Part shown: positions 53,085-60,293 of the stretch, piece by piece | Layout: every line of letters starts with the position of its first letter | Numbering within the stretch: the stretch's first letter is position 1 | DNA from: Alishewanella metallidurans | GTDB taxonomy: Bacteria > Pseudomonadota > Gammaproteobacteria > Enterobacterales > Alteromonadaceae | NCBI RefSeq assembly: GCF_036983985.1 | Contig: NZ_JALAHQ010000002.1 | Coordinates: 682,001 to 746,000 of the forward strand | Length of the DNA: 64,000 nt | Reading direction: 5' to 3' | Program-made: the position numbers and the translations under genes | The notes under the pieces: model-generated | Database searches by the model: none | What the model was told of the DNA's origin: nothing | The model's input: the letters and a program-made list of their open reading frames with translations, nothing else

Positions 53085-53120
53085 TAGACTGCCAAACGAC
53101 TTATGGTGTTTGGCAGTCTA
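53085..53120. repeat. Perfect 13-bp inverted repeat
   Basis: Arms TAGACTGCCAAAC and GTTTGGCAGTCTA with a 10-base loop, between a plus-strand gene and a minus-strand gene that converge. No U-tract follows on either strand, so it is a strong hairpin but not a textbook terminator. Confidence 0.6.
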
Positions 53121-53157
53121 ACTAGATAGTAAATACAATTCGTTTTACAACAGACAA

Positions 53158-53700
53158 TTACTTATTCTTAAACCTAAACAGCATAGATTGCAGCACACTA
53201 TCTTGTCTGATTAAACCATGATGTAAAGCGGCACTAATGTGCAGCACGATAACAGCAAATAAACTCCACGTTAGTAGCCCGTGTAATTCTCTAAACACGG
53301 CATAGGCTTTGATATTAGCGGGTATTAAGCTGGGTAAATTTAAAATACCAAACGGGCTAACGGTTAAACCGGCAGCGTTTTGCATTAACCAACCAGATAA
53401 CGGTATCGCTAACATCAATGCGTATAATACGATATGGCTAGCTTTAGCGGCAAAGCGTTGCATCGCGCTTAAATCTGCAGGTAAAGCCGGTATTTGCATG
53501 AATAATCGGTTTATTAAGCGAATAAGCACTAAAACCAATACCAATGCGCCTATTGATTTGTGTAACTGCAAGGCGGTATGTTGCCAGGTTGCCAAGCTTT
53601 GGATCATTGAAACGCCTAAAAACAGCATTGAAATAATCAGTAACGCACTTAACCAATGCATAAATTTAGCACTTGCTGGAAACTCGGTAATTTTAGCCAT
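53158..53700 (-). CDS. Cytochrome b561 (CybB family)
   Basis: A four-helix diheme membrane cytochrome of 180 residues. Candidate heme ligands H15 (FMHWLSA), H47 (QLHKSIG), H140 (RELHGLL) and H154 (VLHISAA) are in the family positions. It shares one base with the catalase gene upstream, so the pair is co-translated; b561 may deliver quinol electrons to it. Confidence 0.9.
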   Translation of the reverse strand: MAKITEFPASAKFMHWLSALLIISMLFLGVSMIQSLATWQHTALQLHKSIGALVLVLVLIRLINRLFMQIPALPADLSAMQRFAAKASHIVLYALMLAIPLSGWLMQNAAGLTVSPFGILNLPSLIPANIKAYAVFRELHGLLTWSLFAVIVLHISAALHHGLIRQDSVLQSMLFRFKNK

Positions 53701-54770
53701 TAGTGCGCTCCTTGCTGCGGTTGGTTAGTTTGTTGTAATAAGGTTTCTTTAGCGCGCCGACGGTAGGATTCAGCATAGGCCGCACCTCTAGCATTTAAGA
53801 TTGGGTCTTTAGTTGCTTCGATACCTTTGGGTAACACCAGCGGATCGAAGGTTATACCATTGCAGGCGCCGTCTTGCTGTGCTTGCCACTGCGTTATAAC
53901 TAGGGTGCCCGCATTGACTTGCTCTCTGTCATCTGGCCAAAGCACCGTTGGATCATTTTCATCATCTGTTTGATTAGCCAGTGTAAACATCAAATCAAAT
54001 TTAACCGGTTGTTGCGCTAACCGAGCGGCTAGCTCTAATTGCAACGCATCTGGTCCGGCATTCGCTATAGCATTTTCTGGTTGCTTATCTGTTGCTTGCG
54101 GCACTGCGGCCCAGCGCGCCGCGCGGCGTTGGCCTTTGGCGTCAATTAAGTAAAAAGCATTAATGCTATGATATTGTTCAGTAGCAAAGCTACTAGTGGC
54201 TTGGTATTGCTGTTTCCAGTGATTAAATGTGGCACTTTCTGGGTGCGCCTGAAAAAAAGCTTTAATTTTACTGGGATCGGGCTTACCGGTTGCGGGATCA
54301 GGCGATAACGCCGTTAATTGCTCGAAAAATGCTTCGGGTGTGCGAACGGCTACAACAGGAGGGGTATTCATGCCTGTGCGCCAACGCTCACCATCGGCTG
54401 TGGCAAAACTGAGGGCAAAACTGCGCACCGGTGCGGCTAAGTCTGGCGCTAACGGATTATTACCTGCAATAGAAAAACGACCAGTGAAGGTGTTACTACC
54501 GGTCTGAAACAAACTCGATTGACTAAAGGGTGCTAAAGCGCCATTAGCAATAAATTCACCCTGCAAACAAACACCTTTGGCATGCGCTCGCCTAAAACCG
54601 AAATAGGGCTTAGCGCTTTGCTGCAAGTTAACAAAATCTTGCGCGGTTACATCTTTATTGCCAAAGAGGCCTGCTGCGTATAAAAAGCTGAATACTAGTA
54701 CTGCTATAACAACAAAAATAAGGCTATAGCGCCTATTAATGCTAATTTTTTTATTAGGTGAAGTAGACAT
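53700..54770 (-). CDS. SrpA-type catalase-fold heme peroxidase
   Basis: A 356-residue small catalase-family protein. An N-terminal membrane/signal segment (about 15-35) directs it to the periplasm. The distal histidine H63 lies in RRAHAKGVCLQGEF and a proximal tyrosine is likely in ARGAAYAESYRRR near the C terminus. Members lack the flavodoxin-like and other extra catalase domains and work as organic-hydroperoxide peroxidases. The cytochrome b561 partner downstream suggests an electron-fed reaction at the membrane. Confidence 0.87.
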   Translation of the reverse strand: MSTSPNKKISINRRYSLIFVVIAVLVFSFLYAAGLFGNKDVTAQDFVNLQQSAKPYFGFRRAHAKGVCLQGEFIANGALAPFSQSSLFQTGSNTFTGRFSIAGNNPLAPDLAAPVRSFALSFATADGERWRTGMNTPPVVAVRTPEAFFEQLTALSPDPATGKPDPSKIKAFFQAHPESATFNHWKQQYQATSSFATEQYHSINAFYLIDAKGQRRAARWAAVPQATDKQPENAIANAGPDALQLELAARLAQQPVKFDLMFTLANQTDDENDPTVLWPDDREQVNAGTLVITQWQAQQDGACNGITFDPLVLPKGIEATKDPILNARGAAYAESYRRRAKETLLQQTNQPQQGAH

Positions 54771-54859
54771 GTCTATCCCAAGGCTGTATTAAAAGTACAG
54801 CCATAAGACACGTCATAATCAGGATATATTTCAGCGAAGAGTAAATTATTACAACGTAT

Positions 54860-55081
54860 TTAACGCAGCACTAACCCTAACTGGCTTTGCGCAATTAAAC
54901 GCAATACATACGACAACTTAAATAGCGCGGCAAACACTATTTGTAGCATATGCATTACAGCAACCATACGCAGCGGCAGCGTTTGATCTTTAAACCATGC
55001 CAGATAAGCAGCAGCACAAAATAATACTAAGGTAATAACCATGGCGCTATTAGCGGTAACGAGTAATTTTCTCGCGTTCAT
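54860..55081 (-). CDS. Small two-helix membrane protein next to nsrR
   Basis: A 73-residue protein with hydrophobic segments about 12-29 and 40-60. I start at the ATG at 55081, with AGGA upstream; an ATG at 55090 has no ribosome site. I do not recognise the family. It is divergent from nsrR across an NsrR-like operator, so it is probably a nitric-oxide-responsive gene. Confidence 0.6.
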   Translation of the reverse strand: MNARKLLVTANSAMVITLVLFCAAAYLAWFKDQTLPLRMVAVMHMLQIVFAALFKLSYVLRLIAQSQLGLVLR

Positions 55082-55130
55082 AATGCACATTCCTAATGTA
55101 TATTTATAATGTGCATTATTAATGTATATT
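55082..55130. promoter_or_regulatory. Two NsrR-like operators
   Basis: Two adjacent palindromes of the same theme: 55082-55104 (AATGCACATT, 3 bases, AATGTATATT) and 55108-55130 (AATGTGCATT, 3 bases, AATGTATATT). The second agrees with the enteric NsrR 23-mer at about 16 positions. The first overlaps the leader of the minus-strand membrane gene. Confidence 0.6.
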
Positions 55131-55184
55131 AAGAGAAACTCAAGTGTTATTTAGCATAATTTTTAAGCAAACTACGAGGCCAAC

Positions 55185-55622
55185 GTGCAATTAAAAAAAT
55201 ACACTGATTATGGTTTGCGAGTTCTAATGTACTTAGCTTGCCAACCTGAGCAAACGATGACCAGCGTACGAAAAATTTGCGATGTATTCAGCCTATCCGC
55301 TAATCATGTAAACAAGGTGGTACATCATCTGGCTAAGCTTGAATTGATAGATACTCGACGCGGTAAAAACGGTGGTTTTGTACTCGCGAAACCACTAACA
55401 AGCATTCGCTTAGACTATGTTATTCGCCAATTAGAGGGAGATGAAGAGTGGATTGACTGCCATTCGCCAAGTTGTGTTGCACTGCCAGCTTGCCAGTTAA
55501 ATGGCATTGTTGCACAAGGTAAGGTGTTATTTTATCAACATTTAAGCCGATATACTGTGGCAGATTTAGTAACAGATAAACGTGCTGAGCTACACGCTAT
55601 CTTTGTGCAACAAATAGCCTGA
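55185..55622 (+). CDS. nsrR: Nitric-oxide-sensing repressor NsrR
   Basis: Rrf2-family iron-sulfur regulator, 145 residues. The winged-helix part (QLKKYTDYGLRVLMYLA; SANHVNKVVHHLAKLELIDTRRGKNGGF) and three cysteines C92, C97 and C103 (DCHSPSCVALPACQLNG) have the spacing of NsrR (C91/C96/C102 in E. coli) and not of IscR. Nitric oxide destroys the cluster and relieves repression. Likely autoregulated through the operators upstream. Confidence 0.92.
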   Translation: MQLKKYTDYGLRVLMYLACQPEQTMTSVRKICDVFSLSANHVNKVVHHLAKLELIDTRRGKNGGFVLAKPLTSIRLDYVIRQLEGDEEWIDCHSPSCVALPACQLNGIVAQGKVLFYQHLSRYTVADLVTDKRAELHAIFVQQIA

Positions 55623-55656
55623 TTAACAGGCTGTTTGTTATTGTGCACTAACGCGT

Positions 55657-56343
55657 TTAGTTACGTATTGCAGGGTAAATAGAACTTATAACAAAATGTG
55701 GAATAAGCTGTTGCGCACTGGCCGTAATAACTTTAGTGCGAAAATTAACAACCCTAGCATTAACCATAATGCCTTTGGGCGTATGCACCATAGTACCTGA
55801 CAACACGTAATCTATCATTTGCAAGGTATCGAGCTTGTTGTGATCACGACTAAAAACAAAATCACCATTTGCGGTAACTTGAATATCGCGCGTGGTTTTA
55901 TAATCAACTACCGCAAGACCAAATTGCTGAAACTGGTGCATAAAGCTTTCAGCAAGCTGATTACCAACAATATTCGTATGATTAAGATCTGAACCTAGAT
56001 CAACGAATGACGCCACAGCAATTCGTGAATTTAACGGAAAATTATGTAGCGTTTCAACCAGCTGCATCGCCATCTGCGCAGCGTAGTCATCTAGCTGTTT
56101 ATTTGAATTTAATGTTGTTACATACTGATACGGCACTTTCCAGCCACTGGCTGATACCGCTCGCTGCTGTGGCATCGGTGTTATAGCACCGTTACCTTGA
56201 TGATCATGGTGCCGTTGTTGAATTTCACTGGTGCACTCACCTGCACTATTACACCGTGTATAACCATTTTCAACTCGATGATGGCTATAGCAACCGGTAG
56301 TCAGTAATGCGACGACACCGGCTACTACAAGATTTTTTGTCAT
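55657..56343 (-). CDS. FlgO-family lipoprotein 3
   Basis: A 228-residue lipoprotein (lipobox LLTTGC) with a FlgO domain in its second half (RIAVASFVDLGSDLNHTNIVGNQLAESFMHQF; LVDYKTT-type strand; YVLSGTMVHTPKGIMVNARVV). FlgO is an outer-membrane flagellar protein needed for stable motility in Vibrio. An extra histidine-rich N-terminal segment (QQRHHDHQG) is unusual. A sigma-28 promoter lies upstream, and nsrR converges with it. Confidence 0.78.
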   Translation of the reverse strand: MTKNLVVAGVVALLTTGCYSHHRVENGYTRCNSAGECTSEIQQRHHDHQGNGAITPMPQQRAVSASGWKVPYQYVTTLNSNKQLDDYAAQMAMQLVETLHNFPLNSRIAVASFVDLGSDLNHTNIVGNQLAESFMHQFQQFGLAVVDYKTTRDIQVTANGDFVFSRDHNKLDTLQMIDYVLSGTMVHTPKGIMVNARVVNFRTKVITASAQQLIPHFVISSIYPAIRN

Positions 56344-56377
56344 ACTTCACTCCGATAAACACTACGTTCTATAGAGT

Positions 56378-56404
56378 TTATCGGCTTTACAAAATATAAC
56401 GTTA
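56378..56404 (-). promoter_or_regulatory. Sigma-28 promoter of FlgO-like gene 3
   Basis: On the minus strand: TAAC, exactly 15 bases, GCCGATAA; eight of eight at -10. A 9-bp inverted repeat (CCGATAAAC 56352-56360 / GTTTATCGG 56376-56384) overlaps the -10. Confidence 0.75.
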
Positions 56405-56427
56405 ATAATTATTGAAGTATTAGGCAT

Positions 56428-57093
56428 TTAACCCTGTTTAAACTTTAATTGTTGCTCATTTTCATATTGTAATAATGCTTGCACAACAGTTGACGGAATA
56501 AAGGTGCGCGCTACTGATATTACTTTTTTATTGTTAATTTGTACTAACCGAGCATTTATTAATAAACCCATTTTATGTTGTGTCATGGTTCCTGTTACGA
56601 CATATTTTATCGGTAACTGCGCACTTAGCTCGGTAAAATCACGGCTTAATGCGAAATCGCCGCTATCGGTTACACGCACATAATCTGTAACTTTAAAATC
56701 AAGTACGGGTACACCAAACTTATGTAAATCATAAATAATGGCCTCGCTCAGATGATTACTTAACACATTGCCATGTAATAAATCACTATCAACAAAAGTA
56801 AGATCAGTAACACCAACATAGGCACCATCGTCTAGAGCATGGTTTAATGCCATTAATTCATGTACTAAATTTCTTGAATACTCGTTTACCGTAATTACCG
56901 GTTGTGTGCGCATTACGAGGTTAGGCTCGGTACTTTGAAATACAGAGCGCTGGTTTGCTTTATCTTGGCGTTGATTAATTTGTACTTGGCGCTTATTAAC
57001 TCCATGTAAAGCTACACCCTCTTGCGGCTTGGCTTTTTGCACAACGCAACCCGTTAATAACATCAATAAACTTAGTATCAGGGTGTATTTCAT
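56428..57093 (-). CDS. FlgO-family lipoprotein 2
   Basis: A 221-residue lipoprotein (lipobox LLTGC) with FlgO domain (YVGVTDLTFVDSDLLHGNVLSNHLSEAIIYDL; VPVLDFKVTDYVRV; YVVTGTMTQHKMGLLINARLV). It overlaps the preceding FlgO-like gene by four bases, so it is co-translated from the sigma-54 promoter at 57741. Confidence 0.78.
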   Translation of the reverse strand: MKYTLILSLLMLLTGCVVQKAKPQEGVALHGVNKRQVQINQRQDKANQRSVFQSTEPNLVMRTQPVITVNEYSRNLVHELMALNHALDDGAYVGVTDLTFVDSDLLHGNVLSNHLSEAIIYDLHKFGVPVLDFKVTDYVRVTDSGDFALSRDFTELSAQLPIKYVVTGTMTQHKMGLLINARLVQINNKKVISVARTFIPSTVVQALLQYENEQQLKFKQG

Positions 57094-57710
57094 TTTCTAT
57101 CTCCAGTTGTACTGTGGCGATATAAATAATCACCTCGCTTCATAACCTGCTGCTCACTCCAAAACACATTAATTGGAATGTAATCTGTTGCTGCGGCAAT
57201 TACACGGTTTGTTTGTACATCAATTAGCCTAGCGTTAACGATCAAGGCGTCCTCTTGAATTACATAGGTACCGGTTAGCACCGCATCTGCTTGGCTATGC
57301 TGTTTTAAGCTATCAAGTGTTCTGCTAAGTGCTTGTTCATGATCAGGTAACAGTAAAACTTGCTGGCGTAAACGAAAATCAACAGCATCTAGCCCTATGT
57401 TAACTGCGTAGCTCAGCATACTTTCGGCTAATTGATTAGCAAGCTGCAACTCATCAGCATCTGTTTGATTAAGGCTTAACTGCTCTATCGGCAGAAAGCT
57501 GGTTACGGCGAGTTTAGGGTTTGGATTATTAGCTAAACCCCGTTTAGGTAAATTTTTTAGTAAGTTAGCAGCTATACGGTCGGTATAAAACCCCAGCGGG
57601 TGGTAACTTAGTTTAGCATCGCTAGCGCGGTTAACTGGCGGCGATGTATTTACATTAGCACTGCAAGCACTAAGCAATAACAATATAATAAAGGGTGTTA
57701 AGTGTTTCAT
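57090..57710 (-). CDS. FlgO-family lipoprotein 1
   Basis: A 206-residue lipoprotein (lipobox LLSAC) with FlgO domain (KLAVTSFLPIEQLSL; LANQLAESMLSYAVNIGLDAVDFRLRQQ, seen as QLAESMLSYAVNIGLDAVDF; AVLTGTYVIQEDALIVNARLI). It is the closest to Vibrio FlgO of the three, judging by the LAESMLSYAVNIG region. ATG 57710 has GAGGTG six bases upstream; an earlier ATG at 57746 falls inside the sigma-54 promoter and is rejected. Confidence 0.8.
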   Translation of the reverse strand: MKHLTPFIILLLLSACSANVNTSPPVNRASDAKLSYHPLGFYTDRIAANLLKNLPKRGLANNPNPKLAVTSFLPIEQLSLNQTDADELQLANQLAESMLSYAVNIGLDAVDFRLRQQVLLLPDHEQALSRTLDSLKQHSQADAVLTGTYVIQEDALIVNARLIDVQTNRVIAAATDYIPINVFWSEQQVMKRGDYLYRHSTTGDRK

Positions 57711-57740
57711 ACGCACCTCAAATTCTGGCTTGCTTTGCAT

Positions 57741-57758
57741 GTGCAAAATACAGGCCAG
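57741..57758 (-). promoter_or_regulatory. Sigma-54 promoter of FlgO-like genes 1 and 2
   Basis: On the minus strand: TGGCC-T-GTATT-TTGCA with GG and GC ten bases apart, a close RpoN consensus. Start near 57731, about 20 bases before the first gene. Confidence 0.8.
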
Positions 57759-57780
57759 AATTATTGGCGGGCTTTTGGCG

Positions 57781-58614
57781 CTATATTGCTACCGGCGCTT
57801 TAATATGAGGATGGGCTTGATAATCACTTAGCGTAAAGTCTTCAAATTTGAAGGAAAAAATATCTTTTACCTCGGGGTTTAGCTGCATTTTTGGCAAGGC
57901 AAAAGGTTGCCGTGCTAATTGCGTATTTACTTGCTCTAAATGGTTAGAATAAAGATGTGCATCGCCAAGGGTATGAATAAAATCACCCGGTTGCAGGTCG
58001 CATACTTGTGCCACCATTAAGGTTAGTAAAGCGTAACTGGCGATATTAAATGGCACGCCAAGAAAAATATCGGCACTACGCTGATAAAGTTGGCACGATA
58101 ACTTGCCATCATTTACGTAAAACTGAAATAACGTATGACACGGCGGCAATGCCTGCTTGCCGGCTGCAGCGTTTTGTTTCGGTGAGATACGGGTGTCTGG
58201 CAGTAAAGCTGGGTTCCAAGCACTAACAATTAAACGGCGCGAGTCTGGAGTACGTTTAATATCAGTTATTAGCTGGCTAATTTGATCTATAGTACCGCCA
58301 TCAATAGCTTGCCAGCTGCGCCACTGCGCACCATATACCGGCCCTAACTCGCCGCTTTCTGTTGCCCACTCATTCCAAATGGATACGCCATTATCGGTTA
58401 AATAACCAATATTGGTTTCACCCTTTAAAAACCACAGCAACTCATGAATAATCGAGCGCAAATGGCATTTTTTTGTCGTTACTAACGGGAAACCTTGCTG
58501 TAAGTCAAAACGCATCTGATAACCAAATACACTAATAGTGCCAGTACCAGTACGGTCAGTTTTTTTATGACCCTGCTCAAGCACATGGCGCATTAACTCT
58601 AAATACTGCTTCAT
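57781..58614 (-). CDS. thyA: Thymidylate synthase ThyA
   Basis: Makes dTMP from dUMP using methylene-tetrahydrofolate. 277 residues, 13 more than in E. coli, owing to an insertion just before the catalytic cysteine (ISPKQNAAAGKQALPPC, C159). DRTGTGTISVFGYQMRFDL, WNEWA, GPVYGAQWR and the QRSADIFLGVPFNIASYALL pocket are all present. It overlaps lgt by four bases, a conserved pairing in gammaproteobacteria. Confidence 0.97.
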   Translation of the reverse strand: MKQYLELMRHVLEQGHKKTDRTGTGTISVFGYQMRFDLQQGFPLVTTKKCHLRSIIHELLWFLKGETNIGYLTDNGVSIWNEWATESGELGPVYGAQWRSWQAIDGGTIDQISQLITDIKRTPDSRRLIVSAWNPALLPDTRISPKQNAAAGKQALPPCHTLFQFYVNDGKLSCQLYQRSADIFLGVPFNIASYALLTLMVAQVCDLQPGDFIHTLGDAHLYSNHLEQVNTQLARQPFALPKMQLNPEVKDIFSFKFEDFTLSDYQAHPHIKAPVAI

Positions 58615-59429
58615 TTGTTAGTAACCTGCTTCTGCTGTTTTAACTTAGTATTGTAGGCATAAACTATCAGGCCAATACCAACGATAATCATCGGCAATGA
58701 CAACCACTGCCCCATCGACATACCCGCGGATAACACACCAAGATGTGCGTCGGGTTCGCGGTAGAACTCAATAAAGAAACGTGCACTACCGTAACCGACT
58801 AAAAATAGGCCGCCAACGCTACCCATAGGGGGTTTAAACCGGCGAAATAGCATTATAACAATAAACAACAACACGCCTTCTAAAGCAAACTCGTATAACT
58901 GTGATGGGTGTCGCGGTAATGGGCCAGCGCCTGGGAAAAGTACCGCCCAAGATACGTCAGTTGGCCTGCCCCATAGTTCGGCATTAATAAAATTACCTAG
59001 CCGACCTGCACCAAGACCCAGCGGAATAAGAGGCGCGACAAAATCACCTAATTCTAAATAGCGTTTGTTATTACGCCATGCAAACCACGCCATAGCCACT
59101 AGAACACCTAGTAAGCCGCCATGAAATGACATACCGCCGGTCCAAATTTTAAATAAGTATGAGGGCTCGCGAAGAAAAAGCTCAAACTGATAAAACAGTA
59201 CGTAACCTATACGCCCGCCCAGCACAACGCCAAGGAAGCCGAGAAAGAGTAGATCGCTAACTTGCTGCTCATTCCAGCCTGAATTAGGCTGTTTTGCCGC
59301 CCGATTTGCCAGCCACCAAGCCAAACCAAAAGCAACCAAATACATTAAGCCGTACCAACGTAAGCTTATGGGCCCAATGGAAAAAATAATCGGATCTATT
59401 TGCGGAAATGTAATATAACTTGCAGACAT
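58611..59429 (-). CDS. lgt: Prolipoprotein diacylglyceryl transferase Lgt
   Basis: Inner-membrane enzyme of 272 residues with seven helices that adds diacylglycerol to lipobox cysteines. SLRWYGLMYLVAFGLAWW, GGMSFHGGLLG and GRLGNFINAELWGRPTD carry the catalytic residues. It would act on FlgH, FlgP and the FlgO-like lipoproteins. Confidence 0.96.
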   Translation of the reverse strand: MSASYITFPQIDPIIFSIGPISLRWYGLMYLVAFGLAWWLANRAAKQPNSGWNEQQVSDLLFLGFLGVVLGGRIGYVLFYQFELFLREPSYLFKIWTGGMSFHGGLLGVLVAMAWFAWRNNKRYLELGDFVAPLIPLGLGAGRLGNFINAELWGRPTDVSWAVLFPGAGPLPRHPSQLYEFALEGVLLFIVIMLFRRFKPPMGSVGGLFLVGYGSARFFIEFYREPDAHLGVLSAGMSMGQWLSLPMIIVGIGLIVYAYNTKLKQQKQVTNK

Positions 59430-59438
59430 AACAACCCT

Positions 59439-60233
59439 TTAACTAAACATCATCTTCACTGCTATTAGCAGCAGCAATACGCCAAATACACGTTTCATCG
59501 TCAGTACCGGCAAACGTTGAGTAAGTTTAGCGCCTAATGGCGCTGTAAATACCGAGGTAGCGACTATACCCAGTAGCGCGGGTATATAAATATAACCAAC
59601 AAAACCATCACTTAGCTGATAATGCTGCCAACCTGCGATTACATAACCAAGCGAGCCAAATACAGCAATAGCAATACCACTAGCTGCAGCGCAGCCGATA
59701 GCACGACGCATATCTAGTGAAAAATAATTTAGCATTGGCACAAATAACGCGCCGCCACCGATACCTAATAAACTAGCAATACCACCTAAAAATGCCGAAA
59801 TAGCGATCATTGGAGCAGACCCCGGCATTGGTTTTTTACCCTCGGTGGCGCGAGATGCGAGCATACGTATTGAAATCAGTAATACCGCAATGCTGAAAAT
59901 CATTTGCAATACGTGAGCACTAATATTATGAGCTAAGTAACCGACTGCCCATGCACCTAATGCGGCGCCAAACATAATAGCGCTCGCAATTGACCAAGGC
60001 ACATTACCCCAGCGATGGTGCGCTAAAACTGACGAGCTAGCCGTAACAATTATTGACGCTAACGAGGTCGCTATAGCCACTAAAATAGCTTGATCAACAG
60101 GCACAATACCAAACGCAGGCAACAACATAACTAATGCTGGTACCACAATTAGGCCGCCGCCAATACCCAATAAGCCAGCCAAAAAGCCAACTAAGGCACC
60201 CAGTAACAAGGTGATGATAATAAAAATTAACAC
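59439..60233 (-). CDS. TSUP family transporter (TauE/SafE)
   Basis: A 264-residue membrane protein with about eight helices and the internal duplication of the family (GLLGIGGGLIVVPAL near residue 20 and SLLGIGGGALFVPML near 158). Substrate unknown; relatives export sulfite or sulfonates. Located between lgt and ptsP. Confidence 0.9.
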   Translation of the reverse strand: MLIFIIITLLLGALVGFLAGLLGIGGGLIVVPALVMLLPAFGIVPVDQAILVAIATSLASIIVTASSSVLAHHRWGNVPWSIASAIMFGAALGAWAVGYLAHNISAHVLQMIFSIAVLLISIRMLASRATEGKKPMPGSAPMIAISAFLGGIASLLGIGGGALFVPMLNYFSLDMRRAIGCAAASGIAIAVFGSLGYVIAGWQHYQLSDGFVGYIYIPALLGIVATSVFTAPLGAKLTQRLPVLTMKRVFGVLLLLIAVKMMFS

Positions 60234-60293
60234 AGGCTTCTCATCAGTTTAGTAGTAAGCATTGTATAACAACTAACGTAATTGGCTATGCTT

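Noticed and set aside
57781..58614. Insertion before the ThyA active-site cysteine as a sign of a disrupted gene
   Set aside because: The reading frame is intact and other marine gammaproteobacterial ThyA proteins have such a longer loop.
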